This document shows, piece by piece, positions 25,960 to 34,392 of a stretch of 64,000 nt of DNA (positions are counted from its first letter, which is position 1; each line of letters begins with the position of its first letter). A model generated the notes under the pieces. It saw only the letters and a list, made by a program, of their open reading frames with translations. It was not told where the DNA came from and made no database searches. The position numbers were made by a program, and so were the translations under genes. This DNA is from Draconibacterium sp037442685 (lineage in GTDB: Bacteria; Bacteroidota; Bacteroidia; Bacteroidales; Prolixibacteraceae): assembly GCA_037442685.1 (NCBI GenBank), contig JBBIPU010000005.1, positions 1 through 64,000 of the forward strand, given 5' to 3'.

Positions 25960-26280
25960 ATGGACAAAATATTCGCTATTACGTGCGCCGGAAAAACTGA
26001 AAAATCATTCATGGATCTCAGATTCGGCAAATGTGAAAATCTTGTAATATTCAATGTTTCCAAAGACAAGTTTTCAATAATTGAAAATCCTTTCAGAGAT
26101 GAGGGTAACAGTGGAATACAACTTGTGGGCTACCTGAAGGAAAAGGGTGTTTCTTCGATTATTACCGGAGAAATCGGACCAAAAGTTAGTTCGATGCTCG
26201 AAACAGAAAAACTCCAGCTTATCCTTCTCCCCGAAGAAAGAATCAGAATAGAAGAAATTATGAACAGAATAAAGGCTTAA
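25960..26280 (+). CDS. NifX/NifB-C-terminal-like iron-cluster binding protein
   Basis: A 106-aa single-domain protein of the dinitrogenase iron-molybdenum cofactor family (NifX/NafY/MTH1175 type). Family features are the N-terminal ITCAGKTEKSFMDLRFGKCENLVIFNV and the central ...GVSSIITGEIGPKVSSMLE. No nif genes are nearby, so nitrogen fixation is not implied; stand-alone members are common in anaerobes and probably handle iron-sulfur or related metal clusters. Probably co-transcribed with the AhpD-like gene. Confidence 0.85.
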   Translation: MDKIFAITCAGKTEKSFMDLRFGKCENLVIFNVSKDKFSIIENPFRDEGNSGIQLVGYLKEKGVSSIITGEIGPKVSSMLETEKLQLILLPEERIRIEEIMNRIKA

Positions 26281-26456
26281 TCTGTTATAAATCATTATTT
26301 TAAATTATTCAAACAGTCAGTCGTAATCAAAATCGTTTTTCAAATTATAAAACAATTTTTATGATTCATTCGCGGTGAAACAAATGTTGTTAATATAATT
26401 TTGACTGTTTTCAGATCGAACAACAAAATCGGCAATTAAACTCATTAGCAAATAGT

Positions 26457-26464
26457 TACATTTG
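26457..26464 (+). promoter_or_regulatory. -7 promoter box TACATTTG before the ferritin-like gene
   Basis: An exact TAnnTTTG match 14 nt before the ATG at 26479. No -33 TTG at the right spacing was seen. Confidence 0.5.
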
Positions 26465-26478
26465 AACGGCTCAAAAAA

Positions 26479-26904
26479 ATGGAAAATAAAAGATCAGCAA
26501 AACCAATTCCTAAAGATTTAGCCAGACAGATTATCAGGGCACAGCGGAACGAGGTTACCGAATATCATATTTATAAAAGACTGGCCCGGAAAGCAAGAGA
26601 TAAAAAACACAAAGAAATCCTGAATTCAATCGCCGAAGATGAATTAAAGCATTACAGATTCTGGATGAAATACAGCAAAACTGAGGTTGACCCGCGCAAA
26701 TGGAACCTTTTCCGGTATTTCTGGCTGACACAGATTCTCGGATTAAAGTTCGGACTGATGAAAATGGAAAAAGGAGAAAACAGTGCTAAAATAAACTACG
26801 CTGAAATCGGGAAGTTCATTCCCGAAGTACTTCAGCTAAGTAAAGAAGAATCACAGCATCAGAACGAACTTATAAAAATATTGAAAAGCGGAATATTGAA
26901 GTAA
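26479..26904 (+). CDS. Stand-alone ferritin-like (rubrerythrin/MbfA-type) domain protein
   Basis: A 141-aa helical protein with di-iron type ligands: Glu in RNEVTEYHIYKRLA (about residues 25-38), E-x-x-x-H in EDELKHYRFW (54-63), and a later EESQHQNE near residue 126. The sequence resembles the N-terminal cytosolic domain of the VIT1/CCC1 fusion iron exporters (MbfA-like), including the LKFGLMKMEKGE segment. Here the transporter half is absent, and no membrane-spanning frame follows within the 83 bp before the next gene. It may store or sense iron, or be a remnant. Confidence is high for the fold, moderate for the relation to MbfA. Confidence 0.72.
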   Translation: MENKRSAKPIPKDLARQIIRAQRNEVTEYHIYKRLARKARDKKHKEILNSIAEDELKHYRFWMKYSKTEVDPRKWNLFRYFWLTQILGLKFGLMKMEKGENSAKINYAEIGKFIPEVLQLSKEESQHQNELIKILKSGILK

Positions 26905-26987
26905 TTTTAAAGCTCTGTATGTTACAAATTTTCAGATAATTATCTGTTTGTCTGGTAAAAATCAGGAGTTTTGATATAGATTTAAGA

Positions 26988-27671
26988 TTGATTTTAAAAC
27001 CAATTGCATTGAGCACCTATTTGTATAAATTAATCCAGGAAGGCGAACATCAGCAACAGGATTTTAAATACTGTATAAATGATTCGAAAAAAATCGCAAA
27101 ATCGCTGGTTGCCTTTGCCAATACCGACGGTGGCCGGTTACTGGTGGGCGTGAAAGATAACGGAAAAATCGCCGGTGTCAGAACCGACGAGGAATTTTAC
27201 ATGGTTGAGGCTGCAGCCAAGATTTACAGCGATCCTCCTATTGATTTCACCACACAACAATGGAATATTGAAGGGAAAACCGTTCTGGAAATACAGATTC
27301 AGCCTAGCAATTCAAAACCTCATTATGCTAAAGACGAAAATGGAAAGTGGCTGGCTTACATCCGCGTTGACGATGAGAATTTCCTGGCTCATAAAATCCA
27401 GATAAATGTCTGGAAAAGAAACAGCAGCAAAGTTGGAGTTCATTTTACTTATTCCGATTCCGAAAAGTTATTAATCGATTATCTTTTGAAAAATGAATCG
27501 GTTTCGTTTTCAAAGTTCATGCGCATTGCCCATATTTCCAGGATTAAAGCAGAGGAAGTTTTGACAAACTTTGTGATCATGGGCGTAATCAATATAAAAA
27601 CTGAAAAAGAAGGAACCCATTTTTTGCTCAATAAAATGTACGATGAAGACTTCCTGAAAAAGTTCGGATAA
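26988..27671 (+). CDS. AlbA_2 (Schlafen-like) DNA-binding domain protein
   Basis: A 227-aa protein. The N-terminal half (about 17-140) carries the AlbA_2/Schlafen AAA_4 pattern: E-x-x-QQDFK, KSLVAFANTDGGRLLVGVKDNG and the IAGV turn, usually linked to nucleic-acid binding. The C-terminal part (about 150-227) looks like a small winged helix (LLKNESVSFSKFMRIAHISR...). It starts at TTG because no ATG occurs in the open frame from 26940. Function unknown; similar proteins act as regulators. It is in the same direction as the ferritin-like gene 83 bp upstream. Confidence 0.7.
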   Translation: MILKPIALSTYLYKLIQEGEHQQQDFKYCINDSKKIAKSLVAFANTDGGRLLVGVKDNGKIAGVRTDEEFYMVEAAAKIYSDPPIDFTTQQWNIEGKTVLEIQIQPSNSKPHYAKDENGKWLAYIRVDDENFLAHKIQINVWKRNSSKVGVHFTYSDSEKLLIDYLLKNESVSFSKFMRIAHISRIKAEEVLTNFVIMGVINIKTEKEGTHFLLNKMYDEDFLKKFG

Positions 27672-27731
27672 AATAATAGTCATTAATCACGAAAAATTTC
27701 AGATTTTTTACCCGCCTGAAACTTTAAAAAT

Positions 27732-27739
27732 TATTTTTG
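27732..27739 (+). promoter_or_regulatory. -7 promoter box TATTTTTG before the alkaline phosphatase gene
   Basis: An exact TAnnTTTG match 26 nt upstream of the ATG at 27766, in a 94-bp gap. Confidence 0.5.
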
Positions 27740-27765
27740 CCCGAATAAAAATTAAAAACTTTGTT

Positions 27766-28920
27766 ATGTTCTTAAAATTTAAAATTCTCACAATTTCGCT
27801 GTTGCTTGGAATCAGCGCTTTTGCCCAGGATCAGTATCTAACTGCAAAATCACCGGATGTTGAAAAAACATACATCGGCAAGGAAAATTATACAGTCAAA
27901 GAGTTTAAGCACAAATTTAAACACGACAAACCCAAAAATATAATCCTTCTGATTGGAGACGGAATGGGCGTTTCGGAGGTTTTTGCCGGATTGACAGCCA
28001 ATAAAGGGCATCTTTTTCTGGAAAACTTCAAAAGTATTGGTTTTTCGAAAACCCAATCGGCCGACAATTACATAACCGACAGTGCTGCAGGTGGAACAGC
28101 GCTTTCGTCAGGTGTTAAAACATACAATGGAGCAATTGGAGTGGATGTAAATAAAAATCCGGTCAAAACAATTCTGGAAGAAGCCTGTGAAAAAGGATTA
28201 GCTACCGGGCTGGTTTCAACATCGGCAATTACACATGCAACCCCGGCTTCGTTCATTGCCCATCAGGCAGGAAGAGGTTCGTACGAAGATATTGCTGCCG
28301 ACTTTCTGAAAACGGATATTGATGTTTTTATTGGAGGCGGACTCGACCATTTTACAAAAAGAAAGGACGGGAGAAACCTGCTGGAAGAATTAAAACAGAA
28401 AGGGTACGAAGTTGAAACCGATCTGGAAAAAATAAAAAAAGTAAAAAAAGGCAAACTTGCCGGACTGACGGCAGATGTTCATAACGGAAGAGTAAGCGAA
28501 AGAGGCGAAATGCTGCCAATTGCCACCGAAACAGCCCTGAAAATTCTCAGTAAAAATAACAACGGCTTTTTCATAATGATCGAAGGATCGCAGATTGATT
28601 GGGGCGGACATGCCGGAAGCACCATTTATGTTGTTGAGGACATGCTCGATTTCGACAAGGCAATTGGTCAGGCACTGGAATTTGCATCAAAAGACAAAGA
28701 AACACTGGTAATTGTTACCGCCGATCACGAAACAGGAGGAATGGCAATAACAGGAGGAAGTACAAAAGATGGGATGGTTCAGGCAGCTTTCCCCACAACA
28801 GATCACACTGCAGTGATGGTTCCTGTTTTTGCATACGGACCAGGAGCGGAAGAATTCACCGGGATAATGGAAAACACCGACATCAATTTAAAAATGAAAA
28901 AGTTACTGTTTGAGAAATAA
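27766..28920 (+). CDS. Secreted alkaline phosphatase
   Basis: A 384-aa enzyme hydrolysing phosphomonoesters in the periplasm. The signal peptide is residues 1-20 (KILTISLLLGISAFAQ). Active-site elements: IGDGMG (first metal Asp, about 63-68), the nucleophilic serine in TDSAAGGTALSSG (about 103-115), ITHATPASF, IEGSQIDWGGHAG and TADHETGGM (metal ligands near the C-terminal third). It is monocistronic, with its own promoter and terminator. No Pho box is known for this phylum, so phosphate control cannot be read. Confidence 0.95.
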   Translation: MFLKFKILTISLLLGISAFAQDQYLTAKSPDVEKTYIGKENYTVKEFKHKFKHDKPKNIILLIGDGMGVSEVFAGLTANKGHLFLENFKSIGFSKTQSADNYITDSAAGGTALSSGVKTYNGAIGVDVNKNPVKTILEEACEKGLATGLVSTSAITHATPASFIAHQAGRGSYEDIAADFLKTDIDVFIGGGLDHFTKRKDGRNLLEELKQKGYEVETDLEKIKKVKKGKLAGLTADVHNGRVSERGEMLPIATETALKILSKNNNGFFIMIEGSQIDWGGHAGSTIYVVEDMLDFDKAIGQALEFASKDKETLVIVTADHETGGMAITGGSTKDGMVQAAFPTTDHTAVMVPVFAYGPGAEEFTGIMENTDINLKMKKLLFEK

Positions 28921-28941
28921 ACTTTTTTAATTTACAATATT

Positions 28942-28971
28942 ACCGGGAATATTCGTGTTTCCGGTTTTTTT
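28942..28971 (+). terminator. Rho-independent terminator after the alkaline phosphatase gene
   Basis: Stem ACCGGGAA (28942-28949) with TTTCCGGT (28958-28965), one G-U pair, followed by seven Ts. Starts 21 nt after the stop. Confidence 0.75.
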
Positions 28972-29094
28972 ATTGCTTTACCGGCATATTTTTTATTTTT
29001 ATGACTTTAATAACTGATAAATTGAAATCGGTTACAAAAAAAGTACTTGAAAATTTGATGGTACTTTTTTAATGAAAATTGAAATTCCTGTTTT

Positions 29095-30441
29095 ATGAAA
29101 TATGAAAAATGGTCGATTGGATACTGGCTCCTGAAAAAATATATTCAGTTTGCCGACTGGCTGATTTACAACAAAGTAATAATTACCGGTCTGGAGAATA
29201 TTCCAAAAAACAAACCAATCATTTTTTCACCCAACCATCAGAATGCACTGAGCGACCCGATGGCTGTTTTATTGAATACCAGGTTCCAGCCGGTTTGGCT
29301 TGCCCGTGCCGACATTTTTAAAAATAAAACAATAGCGGCAATCCTCAGGTTTCTGAAAATAATGCCCGTTTACCGGATGAGGGATGGAAAGGAAAACCTG
29401 TCGAAAAACGACAAAACTTTTTCCGACTCGGTTAAAGTACTCGAAAATAATTTTGCTCTCGGTCTTTTCCCCGAAGCCGCCCATTCGGGAAAACGTCAGA
29501 TGCTGCCTCATAAAAAAGCTGTTCCCCGGATTGTATTCATGGCTGAAGAAAAGGCAGGTTTCAACCTTGACATCCAGATCATTCCCACAGGAATCTACTA
29601 CAGTCATTACTGGAAATTTAACCGCAACCTGATTATCAATTTTGGAAAACCCATCCGTGCAATGGAATTTCTTGACGAATACAGGGAAAACGAAAATTCA
29701 GCAATTCAGTCGCTGCGTCAAAGAATTATCGACGAAATGGAACCGTTGATTCTCAATATAAAAAGTGCCAGGTTTTATGACGATTTCGAATCGATCAGGG
29801 AGATTTACGGGAAACTTTATCTTACAAGGCAACACATGAAATATTCGGTTTTGAATCTTTTTAAATCTGATCAGTTGCTTGTAAAAAAGCTTGATTATCT
29901 GGAAGAAAACCAGCCTGAACTGGCAAAATCGATTGTAAATGAAGCAAATGATTATATTTCGAAAATAAAAAAGCTTAAACTCAGAAACTGGTTGCTTGAA
30001 AAACCGGATTACAACCTGATGCGATTGATTATCAACAGTTTGATTCTGATCGCTGGATTACCGTTTTTTTTGTTCGGCTTTATTTTTAACGCCCTTCCGT
30101 TTTTTATCATCGACAAGATCACCGAAAAGAAATTAAAAGACATCACATTCCGCAGTTCTTTCTATCTTGTTCTCGGAATCCTTCTTTTTCCGGTTTTTTA
30201 TATGATTGAATTCATTGCAGTTTCCTGGCTCATCCCCGGATTCTGGCTGAAACTGGTATTTCTGGTATCTCTACCTTTTGCGGGTAAGGTTGCATTCAGG
30301 TGGTATATTTTGTTTCGCAAAACTGTTGGTAGTGGAAGGTTATTGCGTCTTTCTCTTTTCGAAAGAAAAAAGTTAACTGATCTAATTCATCTAAAAAATA
30401 AGCTGTTTGGGAAACTGGATGAACTGATTTCTGTTGATTAA
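29095..30441 (+). CDS. PlsC-type glycerolipid acyltransferase with C-terminal membrane domain
   Basis: A 448-aa protein. The N-terminal half is a lysophospholipid/glycerol-3-phosphate acyltransferase domain: SPNHQNALSD (H-x5-D spacing) near residue 50, the FPEAAHSG block near 122-129, and the PTGIYY block near 161. The C-terminal part has two to three hydrophobic segments (about residues 308-345 and 355-405). This resembles the Bacteroidota/eukaryote-like GPAT-LPAAT group rather than E. coli PlsC (240 residues, H-x4-D). It should work at the inner membrane on phospholipid precursors. It stands alone and converges on the helicase gene with 8 bp between them. Confidence 0.83.
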   Translation: MKYEKWSIGYWLLKKYIQFADWLIYNKVIITGLENIPKNKPIIFSPNHQNALSDPMAVLLNTRFQPVWLARADIFKNKTIAAILRFLKIMPVYRMRDGKENLSKNDKTFSDSVKVLENNFALGLFPEAAHSGKRQMLPHKKAVPRIVFMAEEKAGFNLDIQIIPTGIYYSHYWKFNRNLIINFGKPIRAMEFLDEYRENENSAIQSLRQRIIDEMEPLILNIKSARFYDDFESIREIYGKLYLTRQHMKYSVLNLFKSDQLLVKKLDYLEENQPELAKSIVNEANDYISKIKKLKLRNWLLEKPDYNLMRLIINSLILIAGLPFFLFGFIFNALPFFIIDKITEKKLKDITFRSSFYLVLGILLFPVFYMIEFIAVSWLIPGFWLKLVFLVSLPFAGKVAFRWYILFRKTVGSGRLLRLSLFERKKLTDLIHLKNKLFGKLDELISVD

Positions 30442-30449
30442 CAGATGGA

Positions 30450-31769
30450 TTATTTTCTTTTTTTGATTTTCTGTCTCACTTTCGTCCGCCTGAATTTATC
30501 CTCGAAATTACGATTTGAGGCAGATGCTCTTTTCTTTTTGTGAAAAGCGCCCTGAAAAGTCGGATCATCGATTTTCCGTTGACGGTCAATTTCCTTTAAA
30601 AGTCCTTGCTTTTCATCAAACTCGGTTTCAACAATTTCAACTTCTTCAGGAAGATCGAGCAATGGAATTGGCATTCTGATCAACTGTTCAATCTTTTTCA
30701 GATGCCATTCATCAGCAGGGTCGATCAGAGAGATGGCGTCTCCTTTGTTTCCTGCCCTGGCAGTGCGGCCGATGCGGTGTACATAATCTTCGTAACTGGG
30801 CGGAATATCGAAATTAATGACATGACTGACAAGACTTGCATCCATTCCGCGGGCCGAAACATCGGTGGAGATCAGTATCCTCACGTCACCATTTTTAAAA
30901 GCGTTTATTGCGTTAATGCGGGTATTCTGGCCTTTGTTAGAATGTAAAATCCGTTTTTCGCCTTCCGCTTTCCGTTTGATTGCCTTAAAAACTTCTTCAG
31001 CGTGCTCTTTTGTTTTAACGAAAATGACCACTCTCGTAAATTTTTCTTCATCTTCAAGCAAATGGTGGATCAAATTGAGTTTTGTCCGGTAATTTGGCAC
31101 TTTGTATGCGATCTGTGTCACCAATCGGACCGGTGTGGCCGAAGGTGTCACTTCAACCTTCTCGTAATGATCAAGAAATTCCTCTGCCATCTTTTCAACA
31201 TTTTCAGAAAATGTGGCCGAAAAAAGAAGATTCTGTCTTTTAGGAGGAATCACTTCCAGCAGTTGCCTGAGTTGTGGCATAAAACCCATATCGAGCATTC
31301 TGTCTGCTTCGTCAATTACGAGGTGTTTTATTTTTTTCAGCGACAATGCACCTGCCCTGTACAATTCAATCATCCGGCCCGGAGTTGCAATCAGAATATC
31401 GATTCCAGGCTCTAACAATCCGGCATGTTTAGTCCATCCAATTCCCCCAAATATGGCGGCGTGCCTTAAATCCGAGATTTCGGTCAGTTCTTCCACATCT
31501 TCTCCAACCTGAATGGCAAGTTCGCGTGTGGGGACAATCACGGCCACCCGCGGATCTTTACCTTCAGCCTTTTTGAGTTTTGTCAGCAGGGGAAGCAGAT
31601 AAGCCGCTGTTTTGCCCGTGCCTGTCTGCGCAATTCCAACGACATTTAATCCCGCATTTATTTTAGGTATTGCCTCAACCTGAACCGGAGTGGGTTCAAC
31701 AAAACCGATTTCTTCCAGCCTTTTTAGCAGAACTTTGGCGATTTTTAAATCTTCGAATGACTGTTTCAT
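30450..31769 (-). CDS. DEAD-box ATP-dependent RNA helicase
   Basis: A 439-aa RNA helicase with the full motif set: Q motif (FVEPTPVQVEAIP), motif I AQTGTGKT, Ia PTRELA, Ib TPGRMIE, II DEAD, III SAT, V STDVSARGMD and VI HRIGRTAR. The tail after about residue 375 is short and strongly basic, ending in RRTKVRQKIKKRK, as in RhlE-type helicases involved in ribosome assembly or cold adaptation. A -7 box ends just 4 nt before the ATG, so the message may be leaderless. Confidence 0.95.
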   Translation of the reverse strand: MKQSFEDLKIAKVLLKRLEEIGFVEPTPVQVEAIPKINAGLNVVGIAQTGTGKTAAYLLPLLTKLKKAEGKDPRVAVIVPTRELAIQVGEDVEELTEISDLRHAAIFGGIGWTKHAGLLEPGIDILIATPGRMIELYRAGALSLKKIKHLVIDEADRMLDMGFMPQLRQLLEVIPPKRQNLLFSATFSENVEKMAEEFLDHYEKVEVTPSATPVRLVTQIAYKVPNYRTKLNLIHHLLEDEEKFTRVVIFVKTKEHAEEVFKAIKRKAEGEKRILHSNKGQNTRINAINAFKNGDVRILISTDVSARGMDASLVSHVINFDIPPSYEDYVHRIGRTARAGNKGDAISLIDPADEWHLKKIEQLIRMPIPLLDLPEEVEIVETEFDEKQGLLKEIDRQRKIDDPTFQGAFHKKKRASASNRNFEDKFRRTKVRQKIKKRK

Positions 31770-31773
31770 GGCG

Positions 31774-31781
31774 CAAAAATA
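31774..31781 (-). promoter_or_regulatory. -7 promoter box TATTTTTG abutting the helicase start codon
   Basis: On the minus strand an exact TAnnTTTG whose last base is 5 nt from the A of the ATG at 31769. Transcription would begin at or within a base or two of the start codon. Confidence 0.5.
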
Positions 31782-31878
31782 GAAAAGTTACTTACAAATA
31801 ATTCATTCAAAGAACAATACATTTGTAAAATTCCTGATTTGCTGATCCGTTTTGTCAATAAACCAACTTCATTTTTTT

Positions 31879-31904
31879 ATTTCGTGAAACTTTACGAAAT
31901 TCGT
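31879..31904 (+). promoter_or_regulatory. Candidate toxin-antitoxin operator (overlapping inverted repeats)
   Basis: ATTTCGT (31879-31885) and ACGAAAT (31894-31900) form an inverted repeat with 8-bp spacing, and ACGAA-A-TTCGT (31894-31904) forms a second one sharing the middle half-site. It lies 19 bp before the MntA-like ATG, as expected for an autoregulated toxin-antitoxin operon. Confidence 0.5.
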
Positions 31905-31923
31905 TTTCAGTTAAAACATTAAA

Positions 31924-32337
31924 ATGATTCAATTTAAAGATACCGACATTGCCAACGTACTTCTGAATTTCGAAGAGATTGCTTTTGCCTATTTATTTGG
32001 CTCATCTCAGGATGGAGTTGTCAACAAAAAATCAGATGTTGACATTGCAATCTATTTTGTTGAAAAGGAAAATGATCTTGACTTAAGAATCAGAATAATC
32101 AAGGAACTTGAAAAAATTGAACCTTCATTCAATAATTATGATCTGGTGATTTTAAATAATGCAAGCTCAATTCTGGCTATGCAGGTGCTTCAGTCGAAAC
32201 AACTTTTTCTGAGGAATGAGTATTGTGATTTGTTTGCAGATTTTTATTCATTGACATGCCGTCAGTATGAAGATGATATTTACTGGATGAAAAAACAACT
32301 GGAATACAGAGGCTATGAAATACAATGGAATAATTGA
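31924..32337 (+). CDS. mntA: MntA-like nucleotidyltransferase antitoxin
   Basis: A 137-aa minimal nucleotidyltransferase. The catalytic GS-x10-D-x-D motif is intact: Gly26-Ser27 in LFGSS, Asp38 and Asp40 in KSDVDIAI. In characterised MNT-HEPN pairs (type VII toxin-antitoxin) MntA AMPylates a tyrosine of the HEPN toxin and silences it. The gene overlaps the HEPN gene by 23 bp, so the two are made together. The preceding inverted repeats may be its operator. Confidence 0.88.
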   Translation: MIQFKDTDIANVLLNFEEIAFAYLFGSSQDGVVNKKSDVDIAIYFVEKENDLDLRIRIIKELEKIEPSFNNYDLVILNNASSILAMQVLQSKQLFLRNEYCDLFADFYSLTCRQYEDDIYWMKKQLEYRGYEIQWNN

Positions 32338-32719
32338 GAGAAAACTCAGGATTATTGATGAAAATATATCGGATATTCTGAAATGGAATATTACTTCATT
32401 TCAGCAGCTCAGAGAAAACTCGATGCTTCAGAAAGCTACAGAAAGATCGCTTCAGGTTTCAATTGAGGTAATGATAGATGTGAGTGAGAGAATACTGGCA
32501 TTAAACAATATTCTACCGGCAAATACTTCCGTTGAGAATATGAACAGACTTGAAGAACTGGGTGTGATTAAATCAGCTGATATTTATGCTGATATGATTC
32601 GTTTCAGAAATTTTATCGTACATCGTTACGAAAAAATTGATCTGGAAATTTTGTACTCAATCGTCATAAACAAACTTCATCTGTTCAGGCAGTTTTCAGA
32701 GGAAATCCGTTCTGCTTAA
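32315..32719 (+). CDS. hepT: HepT-like HEPN ribonuclease toxin
   Basis: A 134-aa all-helical HEPN protein. The ribonuclease motif R-x4-H-x-Y is complete: Arg98, His103 and Tyr105 in RNFIVHRY, so both RNase activity and the tyrosine modified by MntA are retained. It overlaps the MntA-like gene by 23 bp in another frame and ends 1 bp before the convergent dprA stop. Together the pair is a complete, probably active HepT/MntA module. Confidence 0.88.
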   Translation: MKYNGIIERKLRIIDENISDILKWNITSFQQLRENSMLQKATERSLQVSIEVMIDVSERILALNNILPANTSVENMNRLEELGVIKSADIYADMIRFRNFIVHRYEKIDLEILYSIVINKLHLFRQFSEEIRSA

Positions 32720-32720
32720 G

Positions 32721-33824
32721 TCATTTCAGTTTATACATCTTTCCTGGCATGGCAACCACCGCATTTTTAAATTCTAGGTTTAACAACAATGCCGAAACTT
32801 TACTTACAGGCAGAGTTAATTCCGAAGATATCTGGTCAATAAAAAGTTCTCCGTTATCGCGAAGAAGGGCGACAATTTTTTCTTCATCGGCATTTAACTC
32901 AACAAAAAGATTTGTTTGTACTGCCTTATTTTTTTCGTTTTTTTCCCAACCCATAAAAAACTCAAGGTCATCGATATCTTCGATTAAGTTTGCAGCGCTG
33001 TTTCGAATCAACTGGTTACATCCTTTTGAATAAGTATCGCCTGACCTGCCCGGAAATGCAAATACATCGCGGTTGTAAGACGATGCAATCTCTGCCGTAA
33101 TCAAAGCGCCACCTTTAATTGCCGATTCAACCACAATAACAGCATCAGCAAGACCGGCAATAATACGGTTTCTGCGGATAAAATTAGAAGGATCGATTTT
33201 GGTACCGCTTGGAAAATCGGTTAAGATACCTCCGTTTTCCAGCATTTTCCTTGCGGTTTCAACATGGAGTGACGGATACAATTTATCAAGTCCGTGACCA
33301 ACAACTCCTGCAGTCGGGATATTGTATTTCAGGGCCGATTTATGCGCCTGAATATCGATTCCATAAGCCAGTCCACTAACTACCAGTACTTTATAATTCC
33401 GACCTGAGAAATTTTTTATCAGCTCATCACTAACCTGTTTTCCGTAGGCAGTTGCATTCCGTGTTCCGACAATGCTTACAACACGCTGTTCGTTTAAATT
33501 CAGATTGCCTTTTGAATAAATCAAAACCGGGGCATCGACACAGGTTTTCAGTCGTCGCGGAAAATTTTTATCGGTATAAAAAAGTACATCAATTTTATTC
33601 TTTTCAACAAAATGTAACTCCTTTTCAGCTTTTTTAAATACTTCTTTATCCCTGATCCTGTGTGCGTTGACCTCGCCAATTCCCGGGATTTTCTGCAAAT
33701 TCTTTACCGGTTCTGCAAAAACACCTTCAACACTGCCAATGTATGCCACAACACTTCTCGCCAGTACTCCACCAATACCTGGAATTACAGAAAGTGCAAT
33801 TTTATGCAGAAGGTTTTCCTCCAT
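32721..33824 (-). CDS. dprA: DNA-processing protein DprA
   Basis: A 367-aa protein that protects incoming single-stranded DNA and loads RecA during natural transformation. Parts: an N-terminal helix-hairpin-helix region (IPGIGEVNAHRI), the Rossmann-like DprA core with VSIVGTRNATAYGK near residue 115, VVSGLAYGIDIQAH, GHGLDKLYP, IIAGLADAVIVVESAIKGGALITAEIA-type segment and AFPG, and a C-terminal winged-helix domain (about 300-367). Length is normal. Other competence genes are not in the window. Confidence 0.95.
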   Translation of the reverse strand: MEENLLHKIALSVIPGIGGVLARSVVAYIGSVEGVFAEPVKNLQKIPGIGEVNAHRIRDKEVFKKAEKELHFVEKNKIDVLFYTDKNFPRRLKTCVDAPVLIYSKGNLNLNEQRVVSIVGTRNATAYGKQVSDELIKNFSGRNYKVLVVSGLAYGIDIQAHKSALKYNIPTAGVVGHGLDKLYPSLHVETARKMLENGGILTDFPSGTKIDPSNFIRRNRIIAGLADAVIVVESAIKGGALITAEIASSYNRDVFAFPGRSGDTYSKGCNQLIRNSAANLIEDIDDLEFFMGWEKNEKNKAVQTNLFVELNADEEKIVALLRDNGELFIDQISSELTLPVSKVSALLLNLEFKNAVVAMPGKMYKLK

Positions 33825-33837
33825 TCTGTGTGAAATA

Positions 33838-34296
33838 TTAATTCATTTGCTGTAAAAGATGATTCAGCGAAAGTGCCATTTGCTGCCTGTCGCTCTTGCC
33901 AAGCGCCGATAAACTTACTGACGGATACTCAGCAATCCCCTTTTTGGTTTTTACCACAAGAGTAATATCCGACATTTCTCCAAACAAAGAATTCTCAAAG
34001 TGAGCCTTTCTTAAATACTGGGATGGAAATACAATTTCGTTATATTTTGGCCTTCCAAAACTGACTGCCTTATAATATCTCAGTAAAATGCGGTCATTCT
34101 CATTACTGAATTCAATAAACTGATAATCGGCAACATGAAAATAGAGATACCACAACGAAAAAACGCCGAGACTTATCAATGCAAGATAAATCATGTCGAA
34201 CAGGAAAAAGAGCAGTGCTGAAACTGCAATAATTACGCTTACCAGATAAAATATTCTCTTCAGCTTAACGATATTTTTTTTATTATTTATTGTCAT
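33838..34296 (-). CDS. Membrane protein with PH-like domain, function unknown
   Basis: A 152-aa protein with two closely spaced transmembrane helices (about residues 14-33 and 36-54: ...SVIIAVSALLFFLF, ALISLGVFSLWYLYFHV) and a soluble C-terminal part rich in beta strands (FIEFSNENDRILLRYYKAV, ITLVVKTKKG) ending in a helix. The pattern suggests a bacterial PH-like domain facing the cytoplasm. It is downstream of nothing on its own strand and ends 13 bp before the dprA start, so it probably shares a transcript with dprA. I do not recognise the family precisely. Confidence 0.7.
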   Translation of the reverse strand: MTINNKKNIVKLKRIFYLVSVIIAVSALLFFLFDMIYLALISLGVFSLWYLYFHVADYQFIEFSNENDRILLRYYKAVSFGRPKYNEIVFPSQYLRKAHFENSLFGEMSDITLVVKTKKGIAEYPSVSLSALGKSDRQQMALSLNHLLQQMN

Positions 34297-34392
34297 TGAG
34301 GTTATTAAATTTTGATTTAATCACGGTGTAAAGATATTTGAAATCCTGAAAACCAATTTTATTTTAACTTTACCGCAATTTAGCAGCAATCA

